Assembly (NCBI RefSeq): GCF_041380235.1
Contig: NZ_JBGIYY010000011.1
Coordinates: 1-64,000 of the forward strand
Direction: 5' to 3'
Length of the DNA stretch: 64,000 nucleotides
DNA from: Glaciecola sp041380235
GTDB lineage: Bacteria; Pseudomonadota; Gammaproteobacteria; Enterobacterales; Alteromonadaceae
Made by a program: the position numbers and the translations under genes. Below, piece after piece: positions 27,117 through 36,139 of this stretch. Every line of letters starts with the position of its first letter. Positions within the stretch are counted from its first letter, which is position 1. The notes beneath the pieces are model-generated. The model had not been told where the DNA came from. It worked only from the letters and a program-made list of their open reading frames with translations, and did no database searches.

Positions 27117-28355
27117 TTAAAACTTAGTACTCACCCACACCCATAATTTCTCAGTGTCAGTATTAAATCCGTCTGACGAATAGTCAGCGTACTTAACCGC
27201 CACTTCATAATTTTCTGCAAATTTGGTGACGTACTGCAAGTTAATTTCAGTACCATAATCGTCTAGTACGTCGTTGCCATCGTCGGCTTGAAAATCATGA
27301 TAAACTGCAAGCCACTTGCCGCCGAAAGCACTTCCTGTAAGCGTAACGCTAGTGTCTATTAGACCTAAAATAGGTGTACTCAAAAATTGGTCTGACCAGC
27401 CATTGAATTTATGCAGGGTCGCTAATGGCGTCGAAAACCCGTAGTTTCCATCGTCTGAACCTAATACTTCATAACCGACTTTTGCGGTAACCCCTGAGAA
27501 CGTTGCGCCGAATTCTGTAAAGAGATAGTCCGCATCAAAATCTACTAAATCTGTTTTGGAAGATTGCTTTGCATACTCAATACCATAAATCAGCTTGATA
27601 CCATCAAAGTCTTGAGATCCGTTAAAGCTAAGACCATAGGTATCAAGCGCATTGCTTGTCTCAATATCCGTTTCTAGCAGGTACGCGTAGCCTACTAGTT
27701 TGCCGAGTTCAGTTTGATACGAAGCATTAAGTAAGTGGTCTTTAGCGTCAATATCTGCATCTTCACCAAATATGCGATTGCGTTGGTCAAGGTAGCTGTA
27801 CTGTACTTTTACATCTTTGTTTGGGGCGTATATAAAGGAGGCTGCGTCAAAGGTTTGTCTGTCTTGGCGCCAGCCTACGTGACCCACAAAACGATGAGTA
27901 TCAAACGCAATCACTTGACGACCTATTTTCGCAGTAAACCCATCTTTTTTATACTGAACGAAGCCTTGATCGAGTTCAGTAAATTCTGGATCAGCGATCA
28001 CCGAATATATGCCGGGATTAAACCCACTTGGCCCTACTGTATAATCACCTACGCCTAACGCAATCCGGTTGTCTTCCATTTCTACGGTAAATGACCATCC
28101 ATCTAAATCGCCGGAGGTATACCCTAAACGTGTGCGGAAAGTCAGTGCGTTGGCATCTTCCAGAATATTATCTTGCGATACGCCCTCATAGCGAAGCCTG
28201 AAATCTGCAAAAACGCTGCCTGAACTTAGAGCATCATATACCGCATTGTTTTGCGCTTGTGCTGTAAAAGAGGTAGTGCATGTACTAGCAATAGCAAAAG
28301 CTAGACAGCTTACGGCTAAAAAATGGTGTGGTTTACGTTGCTTGTAAAAGGTCAT
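27117..28355 (-). CDS. Outer-membrane porin, alginate-export-family-like
   Basis: A 412-residue beta-barrel protein with a signal peptide (about 1-34, ending in AQA), alternating hydrophobic strands throughout and a C-terminal Phe (WVWVSTKF) as recognised by BAM. The FADFRLRYEGVSQDN...ALTFRTRLGY start and the VGRQ/IAFDTHRFVGHVGWRQDRQTFDA region resemble alginate-export-type porins. It is last in the nrtABD operon (147-base gap), suggesting that it passes nitrate or nitrite through the outer membrane. That role is inferred only from context. Confidence 0.7.
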   Translation of the reverse strand: MTFYKQRKPHHFLAVSCLAFAIASTCTTSFTAQAQNNAVYDALSSGSVFADFRLRYEGVSQDNILEDANALTFRTRLGYTSGDLDGWSFTVEMEDNRIALGVGDYTVGPSGFNPGIYSVIADPEFTELDQGFVQYKKDGFTAKIGRQVIAFDTHRFVGHVGWRQDRQTFDAASFIYAPNKDVKVQYSYLDQRNRIFGEDADIDAKDHLLNASYQTELGKLVGYAYLLETDIETSNALDTYGLSFNGSQDFDGIKLIYGIEYAKQSSKTDLVDFDADYLFTEFGATFSGVTAKVGYEVLGSDDGNYGFSTPLATLHKFNGWSDQFLSTPILGLIDTSVTLTGSAFGGKWLAVYHDFQADDGNDVLDDYGTEINLQYVTKFAENYEVAVKYADYSSDGFNTDTEKLWVWVSTKF

Positions 28356-28502
28356 GATTGTCTTCCTAAATATTGAATTTCTTGATTTTTGAATAATCGC
28401 GTCCGTATCTGCATATCAGTAGATACAGACATTCCTTAAAAAATATACGGGCTAAGCGTTATCTACCTGTGAGGCTAGAATTGGCCAAAGTAGTATTAAC
28501 CG

Positions 28503-29354
28503 TTAGGCAGCATTCGACTTTGAAGACGACCCACTTTGCATCGGTGATGAATGTTTAGCGCTTTTTACGGGTTCAATTTTTTTTTGCTTTTCATACAAAA
28601 AGCGCAATACATCATGTCGATATCGGTTGTAAATCGGATTATCGGCAAGCGCAATTCGGTTTCTAGGCCGAGGTAAATCGATGTCCAATACCTCTCCGAT
28701 AGTCGCTTGCGGGCCGTTTGTCATCATCACTATTCGGTCAGAAAGTAACACCGCTTCGTCGACGTCGTGGGTGATCATGATCACCGTGTTACCCAATGAC
28801 GCATGGATCTCCATCACAGAGTCTTGCAGGTGCGCTCGGGTCAACGCATCAAGTGCGCCAAATGGTTCGTCCATCAGCAGCACTTTAGGCTCCATTGAAA
28901 GAGCTCTGGCAATGCCAACCCGTTGCTTCATTCCCCCTGAAATTTCAGACGGTAATTTGTCGGATGCATGCGTCATATGCACCAAATTCAGATTGTGTTG
29001 AACCCACTCTTTGATTGCTTGTTTACTGCGCCCTTTTCGAGTTTGCTTGACCGCAAGCTCCACATTTTTATATACCGATAACCACGGTAATAAAGAATGA
29101 TTTTGGAATACGACTGCTCGCTCCGGACCCGGCTCATTCACTTCTTGGTTTTCTAGCAAAACGCCGCCTGTCGTGGCTTGATATAGTCCAGCAACGATAT
29201 TCAGTACGGTTGATTTACCGCAGCCTGAATGCCCTATAAGAGATACAAATTCGCCTTTAGCAATGACCAAATTAACATCTTTTAGCGCCGTAAACGGGCC
29301 TTTCGGAGTGGGGAAATCAATGCCTATATGTGACAACTCTAGGTGTTTCTTCAT
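28503..29354 (-). CDS. nrtD: Nitrate ABC transporter ATP-binding protein NrtD-type
   Basis: Cytoplasmic ATPase of the nitrate/nitrite importer. Walker A GHSGCGKST at about 40-48, Q-loop, the signature (here EISGGMKQRVGIARAL) and Walker B LLMDEPFGALD are all present, with the switch His in ITHDVDEA. I chose the ATG at 29354 (AGGATAAAG upstream) over a GTG that directly abuts the nrtB stop. The length (283) is usual for NrtD/CmpD. Confidence 0.9.
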   Translation of the reverse strand: MKKHLELSHIGIDFPTPKGPFTALKDVNLVIAKGEFVSLIGHSGCGKSTVLNIVAGLYQATTGGVLLENQEVNEPGPERAVVFQNHSLLPWLSVYKNVELAVKQTRKGRSKQAIKEWVQHNLNLVHMTHASDKLPSEISGGMKQRVGIARALSMEPKVLLMDEPFGALDALTRAHLQDSVMEIHASLGNTVIMITHDVDEAVLLSDRIVMMTNGPQATIGEVLDIDLPRPRNRIALADNPIYNRYRHDVLRFLYEKQKKIEPVKSAKHSSPMQSGSSSKSNAA

Positions 29355-29378
29355 GGTCTTTATCCTAATTTTCTGCAC

Positions 29379-30395
29379 TTAACGTACATCTATCGTTTTA
29401 TCCCAACTTACTGACTTTTGTATAATTAGCATCAATCGGTCTAAACCAAATCCGATAACGCCAATGGTTAGCACCGCTACCATAATGCGTGCTAATGACT
29501 CTGAACTACCGTTTTGAAACTCATCCCAGACAAACTTTCCAAGACCAGGGTTTTGCGCCAACATCTCAGCGGCAATAAGCACCATCCAGCCAATCCCTAA
29601 GCTAAGTCGAAGCCCTGTAAAAATCATTGGAATGCTCGACGGTAGAACGATTTTACTGATATGTTTGAAGGTGCTTAAGCGCAGCACTTTACTTACATTC
29701 AACAAATCGCTATCAATACTAGAGACGCCTACCGCAGTATTGATTAGCGTGGGCCACAAACAGCAAAGTGATACAGTGAGTGCTGATATTAAGAATGACT
29801 TCGCAAAGATTGGGTCGTCGCTCACATATACCGCACTCACGACCATGGTAACTAAAGGTAACCAAGCGAGCGGTGAAACCGGCTTAAACAATTGCACTAA
29901 AGGGTTAATTGCCGAATATGCAGAGCGACTGAGTCCGCACAATATGCCCAGTGGCACCGCGATCACCGCGGCAATCAAAAAGCCAATAGTCACCGTGTAC
30001 AAGCTTGTCCATATCTGATCCACAAAAGTAGGGGCGCCTGTGTAATCACGAATTTTACCGACAAAATTTGGATCCGATGCTGAGCGAGCAGCATTTCTAA
30101 GTTCCTGCCTTTCGTAAAAAGCCTGAGCTTTGTCTTGCTGTGCGTGATGCTCTTGATATAACACGATACTCTGCTCCCATACCTGAGCAGGACCAGGAAA
30201 CTTGCCTAAGGATGTATCAATGCGACTTGCCAGCGCCGACCAGAGTAACAAAAACAACGCCATTCCTAACAAAGGCAAAATAATATTGGCTGTATGTTGT
30301 GCCCGTGCGCCTTTGATAGCCTTAGTGAACAGTGCCAACACAACATTTTGTTTTGCAGTCTTGCCATGGATTGTTGAGCGTATCGACTGTGTCAT
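29379..30395 (-). CDS. nrtB: Nitrate ABC transporter permease NrtB-type
   Basis: Inner-membrane component with about six hydrophobic helices and a BPD-type EAA loop near the end of the domain (VLPSSIPMIFTGLRLSLGIGW). An unusually long hydrophilic segment (residues ~75-120, rich in Gln, Arg and Asp) separates the first helix from the rest, as in other NrtB/NasE proteins. It lies between nrtA (65-base gap) and nrtD (24-base gap). Confidence 0.9.
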   Translation of the reverse strand: MTQSIRSTIHGKTAKQNVVLALFTKAIKGARAQHTANIILPLLGMALFLLLWSALASRIDTSLGKFPGPAQVWEQSIVLYQEHHAQQDKAQAFYERQELRNAARSASDPNFVGKIRDYTGAPTFVDQIWTSLYTVTIGFLIAAVIAVPLGILCGLSRSAYSAINPLVQLFKPVSPLAWLPLVTMVVSAVYVSDDPIFAKSFLISALTVSLCCLWPTLINTAVGVSSIDSDLLNVSKVLRLSTFKHISKIVLPSSIPMIFTGLRLSLGIGWMVLIAAEMLAQNPGLGKFVWDEFQNGSSESLARIMVAVLTIGVIGFGLDRLMLIIQKSVSWDKTIDVR

Positions 30396-30460
30396 GATTC
30401 ATTCCTAGTATTTGTAGTACTACTAATTGAGCAGCACACATCAATGCGCTACGTTATGAG

Positions 30461-31852
30461 TTAGAGTATTTGCTCAGCTTTCAAACCAATCGCGAAGGAT
30501 TTCAAATATGCATTGGGCTGTGTGCCGTCATACGTAATATTGTCGATAAACTCGGTCTGCGGCGGCTTAAAGCCGGTTTCAGTGGTAAAATCAGGAAACT
30601 GTGAAGACTGGGCTTTACCTTCATCAATGAGGGCCCGTGCTGCTTGAGCATAGATGTCTGGGCGATATACTTTTTTAGCGGTTTGAATGAACCAATCGTC
30701 GGTTTTAGGCTCAGCGATTTGTCCCCACCTGCGCATTTGCGTGAGGTACCAAATGGCATCACTGTAAAAAGGATAAGTGGCGTTGTAACGAAAGAACACG
30801 TTAAAATCGGGGACGCTCCTGACATCACCTTTTTCGTATTCAAAGGTGCCGGTCATAGAATTCGCAATAACCTCAACGTCGGCCCCCACATAATTGCTTT
30901 GCGCGAGTATTTTTACTGCCTCTGAGCGATTCGCGTTATTGTTTTCGTCAAGCCATATGGCCGCACGGATCATCGCTTTGACAACACGGATGTGGGTATT
31001 TGGGTTTTCATCGGCCCAAGCCTTGCTTACCCCAAAGACCTTTTCTGGGTTGTTTTTCCATATTTCATAGTCAGTAATAATCGGCACGCCAATGCCTTTA
31101 AATACCGCCTGTTGATTCCATGGCTCACCTACGCAATAGCCATAAATAGTGCCGGCTTCCATCGTCGCTGGCATTTGCGGTGGCGGAGTTACTGAGAGCT
31201 GCGCTTGAGCGTCAATTTGGCCTGATGTATCTCCTTTATGAGGCGCATAATAGCCAGGGTGAATGCCCCCTGCTGCAAGCCAGTAGCGCAGTTCATAATT
31301 GTGAGTTGATACTGGAAATACCATACCCATTTTGAAGGGTTTACCTTCTGCAATGTATTTGTCGACAACGGGTTTTAGATAGTCAGCTTTGATGGGCAAT
31401 ACCGCGCGACCGTTTTCTCTGGGTACAAAAGGCTGCATCTCCTCCCATATTTGATTAGACACGGTAATCGCATTGCCGTTTAAGTCCATACTGAAGGCGG
31501 TAATGATGTGAGCCTGAGTACCAAATCCAATGGTGGCTCCCAAGGGTTGACCTGCCAGCATGTGCGCGCCATCTAACTGGCCATCGATGACTCTATCGAG
31601 CAATACTTTCCAATTCGCTTGTGCTTCAAGGGTGACGTACAAACCTTCGTCTTCAAAATAACCTCTTTCATAGGCGATTGCCAAAGGCGCCATATCAGTG
31701 AGTTTAATAAAGCCAAATTTGAGCTCTTCCTTTTCTGCATAACCGACCTCTGCCTGAGCTGACATGCCGACAAGCATTGCGCAGCAAGCCGCGGTGCCTA
31801 ATGATGCTTTTATTATCGAATGTAACACTGTTTGAATAGCGCGTGCGTTCAT
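30461..31852 (-). CDS. nrtA: Nitrate-binding periplasmic protein NrtA
   Basis: Solute-binding protein of the importer with an N-terminal export signal (hydrophobic stretch to about residue 35, ending SAQA). The family signature KFGFIKLTDMAPLAIAYERGYF follows, and the YGYCVGEPWNQQAV ligand-site segment is intact. I set the start at the ATG at 31852 (GGGGC upstream); the frame is open 11 codons further into the leader terminator. The homologous cytoplasmic sensor NasS is encoded just upstream without a signal peptide. Transcription is predicted to be NtrC/sigma-54 driven and controlled by NasT antitermination. Confidence 0.92.
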   Translation of the reverse strand: MNARAIQTVLHSIIKASLGTAACCAMLVGMSAQAEVGYAEKEELKFGFIKLTDMAPLAIAYERGYFEDEGLYVTLEAQANWKVLLDRVIDGQLDGAHMLAGQPLGATIGFGTQAHIITAFSMDLNGNAITVSNQIWEEMQPFVPRENGRAVLPIKADYLKPVVDKYIAEGKPFKMGMVFPVSTHNYELRYWLAAGGIHPGYYAPHKGDTSGQIDAQAQLSVTPPPQMPATMEAGTIYGYCVGEPWNQQAVFKGIGVPIITDYEIWKNNPEKVFGVSKAWADENPNTHIRVVKAMIRAAIWLDENNNANRSEAVKILAQSNYVGADVEVIANSMTGTFEYEKGDVRSVPDFNVFFRYNATYPFYSDAIWYLTQMRRWGQIAEPKTDDWFIQTAKKVYRPDIYAQAARALIDEGKAQSSQFPDFTTETGFKPPQTEFIDNITYDGTQPNAYLKSFAIGLKAEQIL

Positions 31853-31871
31853 GTATTGCCCCTTTTTTTCC

Positions 31872-31919
31872 AAAAAAAAACCCACGCCAATACGATAATC
31901 AATCGTTTTGTGCGTGGGC
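31872..31919 (-). terminator. Leader terminator upstream of nrtA
   Basis: Read leftward, the stem GCCCACGC/GCGTGGGT with an inner ACGAT/ATCGT extension is followed by nine T residues, ending 20 bases before the nrtA start. It is the attenuator that the preceding two-hairpin motif would control. Its 5' arm overlaps the P2 hairpin, which is how binding of an ANTAR protein prevents termination. Confidence 0.88.
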
Positions 31920-31950
31920 TACTTTGCCAGTTTCATGCTTCAGTGCATGA
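31917..31950 (-). promoter_or_regulatory. ANTAR-type two-hairpin antiterminator motif, nrtA leader
   Basis: P1 is TCATGC-[ACTGAA]-GCATGA (31933-31950) and P2 is GGC-[AAAGTA]-GCC (31917-31928). Both hexaloops have A at position 1 and G at position 4, the known recognition code for ANTAR RNA-binding domains (NasR, NasT, EutV). The hairpins are four bases apart. NasT, encoded 1.4 kb upstream on the same strand, is the expected ligand. Confidence 0.85.
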
Positions 31951-32062
31951 TAGATGTTTTAATTTTTAATATGTAACAAGACCTAAGCGGCGTTGATGCT
32001 GTTATGTTCAAGCATCTACCCAAGGTAGTACAGCGCTTAAACTCACTTTTCTAATTCAACAA

Positions 32063-32078
32063 TGCATCTTCAGTGCCA
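32063..32078 (-). promoter_or_regulatory. Sigma-54 (-24/-12) promoter for nrtA
   Basis: On the minus strand TTGGCAC is followed by TGAAGA and TGCA, giving GG-N10-GC as required for sigma-54. The predicted transcript start near 32052 gives a leader of about 100 bases before the P1 hairpin and about 200 before the nrtA start codon. Confidence 0.75.
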
Positions 32079-32173
32079 ATATTTATTTTCTATCAATATC
32101 AATATCTTAACTTTATTTTAACGTATTCTTTGTGGCGTCAATGTGTTCAAAAAGTGCAAAAACCAGAAACGAT

Positions 32174-32188
32174 GCACCTTCAATGTGC
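32174..32188. promoter_or_regulatory. NtrC-like binding site upstream of nrtA
   Basis: GCAC-N7-GTGC, the dyad spacing of NtrC sites, is centred about 130 bases before the predicted sigma-54 transcription start, a usual enhancer distance. A single site is seen. Confidence 0.6.
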
Positions 32189-32231
32189 GATTAATCAGAA
32201 ACGTCAATAAGAGTATCGGGCTTTTTTTACC

Positions 32232-33353
32232 TTATTTGCTTGTTCGTAACTGAGTTCGCATGTCAACCGCGGCTGCAAAAATGTCATCTCTAAATGCAAG
32301 TTTTGCGACTTCCTCTATGTTTGCCCCGTTAAGGCTATCTTCGCTTTCATATGCTTGCATTTTCTCGAGGAGCCACAGTGCTTGTGAGCGTGTTGGCGTG
32401 TTGACCTGATAGTCATTTAGCGTGTTCACCGAAAACACGGATGAAAAACGGTTGTAATGCGGAATATGACGCGGCTTCTCGTCCGCTTTGGTTAAGCAAC
32501 TGCCGATTAAAGAAGGTCCAATCACGTCAAGTGACTCATTAAGTACGTCTTCTCTTGCAAGATAACGTGCCGCTTCAAATCGATTGGGTATTTCTCGTAA
32601 CCATTCACAGGCATCTAAGATTGCCGCGCATAAAGCATGTACCGCAACCTCGTTTTTATGATGAAAGTTTCTGGTAACGCCAAGTACTTTTTCAAGTTTG
32701 TCCTCCCAAATATCGAAAGACGTTACCACGGTTTGACCTTGCTCTGCCCTAACTGACTTTGCGTTATAGGGGCCGCCGACACAGAAACCGTCAATCGTGC
32801 CTGCCTCTAAACTCTCAGCCATCATCACTGGCGGAATAATGACCAAACGAATATCAGCTACTTCAATTCCTCCTTGCCTTAGCCAATCAAGGAGCTGGTA
32901 ACGATGGCAACTATAATGGAACACACAGGCTAAGGTTATGGGAGGCTTGCCCAAGCGCTTTCGCTCATCAATTACTGCTTGCAGTGGCGCGGCACTTAAC
33001 GGGAAGTGCAATGCTATTTGCCCCGACGCTTGTGTAATTTCAGACACGAGGGCATTTGATAAGGTCAGCGCATTGCCATTTTGACTTAAAATCATCGGTG
33101 TCAACAAGGGTTGCTGAGAGCCCGTCAAACCTAGTCGATTTGCCAGTGGCATAGGTGCTAAAAGTTGCGCGGCATCGAGCATACCGGCGTCGAGTCTATC
33201 TCGTAAGGTTGACCATGATGGTTGTGGCAATAGCTGCACGTCCAAACCATAACGTTCGAACATGCCCAATCGTTTCGCCATGAGTAATGGCGCTGAATCT
33301 GTTAATTGTACATAGCCTAACGTAAGGGGGCGAGATAGCGTAGATGAAGTCAT
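32232..33353 (-). CDS. nasS: Nitrate sensor protein NasS
   Basis: A cytoplasmic NrtA-like ligand-binding protein (373 residues, no signal peptide). In known NasS/NasT pairs NasS holds NasT inactive until nitrate or nitrite binds. The LGYVQLTDSAPLLMAKRLGMF start and the DGFCVGGPYNAKSV segment parallel NrtA. It follows nasT by 8 bases, so the two are cotranscribed and probably made in fixed ratio. Confidence 0.9.
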   Translation of the reverse strand: MTSSTLSRPLTLGYVQLTDSAPLLMAKRLGMFERYGLDVQLLPQPSWSTLRDRLDAGMLDAAQLLAPMPLANRLGLTGSQQPLLTPMILSQNGNALTLSNALVSEITQASGQIALHFPLSAAPLQAVIDERKRLGKPPITLACVFHYSCHRYQLLDWLRQGGIEVADIRLVIIPPVMMAESLEAGTIDGFCVGGPYNAKSVRAEQGQTVVTSFDIWEDKLEKVLGVTRNFHHKNEVAVHALCAAILDACEWLREIPNRFEAARYLAREDVLNESLDVIGPSLIGSCLTKADEKPRHIPHYNRFSSVFSVNTLNDYQVNTPTRSQALWLLEKMQAYESEDSLNGANIEEVAKLAFRDDIFAAAVDMRTQLRTSK

Positions 33354-33361
33354 ATTAATGC

Positions 33362-33970
33362 CTAGGGTAGGTTTTTTAAAACGGTGAGTAAGGTGCGTGC
33401 AATTTGTTCTAGCTTCTGGCCTGAGTCCATGGCCATCTTTCGCATTGAAGTAAAGGCATCGTGTTCGCTTAAGCCTTGCTTTTGCATAAGCAAACGCTTG
33501 GCTTGATCTATTGTTTTGCGGGCCTCTAGCTCGAGCTGAGTGCTCTGCAATGCTGTTTTTACGGCTTGAAACTCTTCAAACCTAGCAACGGCGGCATCTA
33601 AAATAGAGCGCACCCTAACGGGATCAATATCACCGGTCACATAAGCACTAACTCCTGACTTTACCGAACGAATAATGGTGTCAGAATCTTGGGTTTCAGC
33701 AAACATAACGATGGGTTTAGGGTTGACACTAGAGAGCAAGTGTAAGCTATCGAGCACATCCCGATCGGGCGACTCAATGTCCATGACGATCATGTCTGGT
33801 TTGAGTTCATCTACTTGCTTAAGTAGTGATATACCAGAACTGACTAAATGAGCAATACGATAACGCGAGTCATCTAGTGCGGCTGAAATCGCTTCAGCGC
33901 GCTGCACGTTGTCATCAATTAATAAAATGTTGAGTAACACTAGAGTTGAAGACGAGGATTTATGTGGCAT
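33362..33970 (-). CDS. nasT: NasT, ANTAR-domain antiterminator
   Basis: Residues about 13-125 form a receiver-like domain (acidic pair D19/D20 and D64 in the phosphoacceptor position). Residues about 140-199 form the ANTAR RNA-binding domain (AKRLLMQKQGLSEHDAFTSMRKMAMDSGQ). Known NasT proteins bind two-hairpin leaders and block termination once released by NasS. Two such leaders exist in this window, before nrtA and nirB. AAGGA lies 9 bases before the ATG. Confidence 0.93.
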   Translation of the reverse strand: MPHKSSSSTLVLLNILLIDDNVQRAEAISAALDDSRYRIAHLVSSGISLLKQVDELKPDMIVMDIESPDRDVLDSLHLLSSVNPKPIVMFAETQDSDTIIRSVKSGVSAYVTGDIDPVRVRSILDAAVARFEEFQAVKTALQSTQLELEARKTIDQAKRLLMQKQGLSEHDAFTSMRKMAMDSGQKLEQIARTLLTVLKNLP

Positions 33971-34038
33971 GGTACTCGAATCCTTCTTTGAAAAGATGCA
34001 GATACTTGTTCACTGACATCCACTGAGTGCAGTGAAAC

Positions 34039-34067
34039 TTTATATTGCATCGCCGCCCGTGTTTAAA
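34039..34067 (-). promoter_or_regulatory. Candidate sigma-70 promoter for nasT-nasS
   Basis: On the minus strand TTTAAA and TATAAA are separated by 17 bases, placing a start about 60 bases before nasT. No ANTAR leader or sigma-54 element was found here, which suits constitutive expression of the sensor pair. Confidence 0.4.
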
Positions 34068-34161
34068 CCGCAACATATCTGCCCTTTACAATCCCCTTGT
34101 CTAGGCGCATAACGATGCAAAGAATCAGCCAACTCACGTTTTGTTAAGATCTTGAGTGTTG

Positions 34162-35223
34162 TTAAGTAAACAGGCGTTGCTTGTTACGTGCATTCCACAT
34201 AGCACTGGCAGCCTCACGGGAATGTGAAAATGAGTCTTTGTTGATTAACATGAGCATACTTGCAAGGGTACCCGTCACGGCTTCTTCACCATAAGTGTGC
34301 GAGATTGTTCCATTAAAGAGCCTTGGCAGGTCGTGAATATCCAAACTGGTATCTTTTATCGCCCACCGCATATTTGCGGGTGAGTTAACAATGCTAGTGC
34401 TTGCCGAGCGACTCAGATGAAAGTCGGTTGCGGTGGTTGGATTATACTCCGGCTCGCCGCCATCGCCTCTAAAACATAGCGTGTTGGCATCGGCTAACTG
34501 CTTAGTAACCATCATATGTTTGTAATCGACATGCCTATGGTGCACGCCTTGTAATGAGTAGGGTGCCGAACATGGATTGAGCAAGCGAGCCAGTGTATTG
34601 GCGCAACTGCGTAAGCCAAATACATCTCTAAGCTGGATGACGCGATATAGCTTTGGATGTAAATGTTTTAAATCAACATAACAAAAGTGCGTTTGGGTCA
34701 GTTGCGCTCTGGCTTGTATGGGGTTGTCACATAGCATTATGTTGAGTTGCTTTAGCACTTGCTTTGCATATAAGCGTTGCGAATGTGGCTCCGCAGTGCC
34801 ATGCAGTAAAATATTCACGCCTTGTTGTGCCAAGGTTGCCAGAGCCAATAAAAACCAAGGAAGCTGACGCCGTTTGCCGGCATACGCTCCCACATCTAAA
34901 TCGACAGAGAGGCCGTTAAATGGAGTGTGTAAAGTCTCACGGCAGGCTAGCGTAAATCCTGAGATTTCATCAATGCTTTCTTCTCGTACTCGCAAGAGCA
35001 TTAAAAATGCTCCTTCTTGCTCTGGGAGTATCCTCTGTTCAAGCAATAGTAACATAGCGTGATAAGCTTCTTGCTGAGTTAAGTAACGTCCGCTTCGCTG
35101 GCCGCGGCCCACAATTTGAATATAGCGGGCAAATTCTTCGATGTCAGCTCGCTGTTTTTGAGTTTGCTGATCAGCATTCATAGGCGGACTTAAATCCTCG
35201 GTTTCAAACGCTAGCTTGTTCAT
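34162..35223 (-). CDS. TrpD2/YbiB-like protein of the nitrate operon
   Basis: Resembles the anthranilate phosphoribosyltransferase fold family in its YbiB/TrpD2 branch: an N-terminal helical bundle (about 25-90), then a DVGAYAGKRRQLPWFLLALATLA segment where TrpD has its phosphoribosyl-pyrophosphate loop, and a distal GDGGEPEYNP motif. TrpD2 proteins bind nucleic acid and are not known to make tryptophan. The ATG at 35223 overlaps cobA by 20 bases. Linkage to nitrate reductase genes suggests a supporting role, but none can be assigned. Confidence 0.7.
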   Translation of the reverse strand: MNKLAFETEDLSPPMNADQQTQKQRADIEEFARYIQIVGRGQRSGRYLTQQEAYHAMLLLLEQRILPEQEGAFLMLLRVREESIDEISGFTLACRETLHTPFNGLSVDLDVGAYAGKRRQLPWFLLALATLAQQGVNILLHGTAEPHSQRLYAKQVLKQLNIMLCDNPIQARAQLTQTHFCYVDLKHLHPKLYRVIQLRDVFGLRSCANTLARLLNPCSAPYSLQGVHHRHVDYKHMMVTKQLADANTLCFRGDGGEPEYNPTTATDFHLSRSASTSIVNSPANMRWAIKDTSLDIHDLPRLFNGTISHTYGEEAVTGTLASMLMLINKDSFSHSREAASAMWNARNKQRLFT

Positions 35224-36136
35224 ATGCACACTCCGTTAATGCAGCAATACTCGCTCGTTTGCTTACCACATGACCGACAATAATTACGCTTGGTCCTTGC
35301 AGTTTTGCATCTAATGCTTGTTTGACTATGTTGGTCAAGGTTCCGCAAATTACGATCTGCTGTGCGGTAGTGGCATTGTCAACTAAGGCAATTGGCATGT
35401 GTTTGGATACACCGTGGGCGATCAATTGCTCACAAATCAGTTCAAGTCTGCCTAGCCCCATATAAAACACCAAGGTTTGATAGGTCACAGACATCGCCAG
35501 TTGTTGCCAGTGAGGCTGTTGCTTGGCTTGCTTCATCGTAGCGGTGACGAATCTTACTGATTGTGCGCAGTCTCTGTGCGTTAGTGGGATACCGCTGTAT
35601 GCTGAGGCACCACTAGCGGCGGTAATGCCAGGAATAATGCTAAATGGAATATTGTTCAGCTCTAAGGCCTCGGTTTCTTCTGCTGTACGAGCAAAAATTG
35701 CGGGATCTCCGCCTTTTAAGCGCACCACGTATTTTCCTGCAAGCGCATATGCCACCATGCGCTCGCAAATATGCGCTTGCGCAACCGAATGATGGCCCGC
35801 TCGCTTACCTACAAATTCCACTGTTGCAGTATGGCCAATAAGTGCCAACACCTCTTTACTTACCAGCCAATCAAACAATACAACGTCAGCCTTAGCTAGG
35901 GTTTTGACGGCTTTTACTGTGAGTAAGTCTGGGTCGCCAGGGCCCGCACCAAGCAATACAACATGGCCTTTTGAACTAGAACGCTCTGAGGGAAATGCGT
36001 TTTTTGTTGTACCTGCAAATACATTAGGCGCGAGACCGGGTTTACCGGCATCACTGAGTAAGCGCCTGAAGGTATTTAAGACTGCACTTATGAAGCTGTG
36101 TAATGTCTGGTGTTTGTTTGCTAATAATAGGCCCAT
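35204..36136 (-). CDS. cobA: Uroporphyrinogen-III C-methyltransferase (sirohaem synthesis)
   Basis: Methylates uroporphyrinogen III to precorrin-2, committing it to sirohaem, the cofactor of NirB in the same operon. The SUMT domain starts near residue 57 (VVLLGAGPGDPDLLTVKA), with VRLKGGDPAIFAR and GITAASGASAYSGIPLTHRD motifs. The first ~55 residues are an extension without recognised domain. There is no CysG dehydrogenase/ferrochelatase domain. It starts 3 bases after nasA. Confidence 0.92.
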   Translation of the reverse strand: MGLLLANKHQTLHSFISAVLNTFRRLLSDAGKPGLAPNVFAGTTKNAFPSERSSSKGHVVLLGAGPGDPDLLTVKAVKTLAKADVVLFDWLVSKEVLALIGHTATVEFVGKRAGHHSVAQAHICERMVAYALAGKYVVRLKGGDPAIFARTAEETEALELNNIPFSIIPGITAASGASAYSGIPLTHRDCAQSVRFVTATMKQAKQQPHWQQLAMSVTYQTLVFYMGLGRLELICEQLIAHGVSKHMPIALVDNATTAQQIVICGTLTNIVKQALDAKLQGPSVIIVGHVVSKRASIAALTECAYEQASV

Positions 36137-36139
36137 TGC

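Noticed and set aside
33971..34161. ANTAR leader or sigma-54 promoter ahead of nasT
   Set aside because: No A1/G4 hexaloop pair with terminator and no GG-N10-GC element was found; a sigma-70-like promoter fits better.
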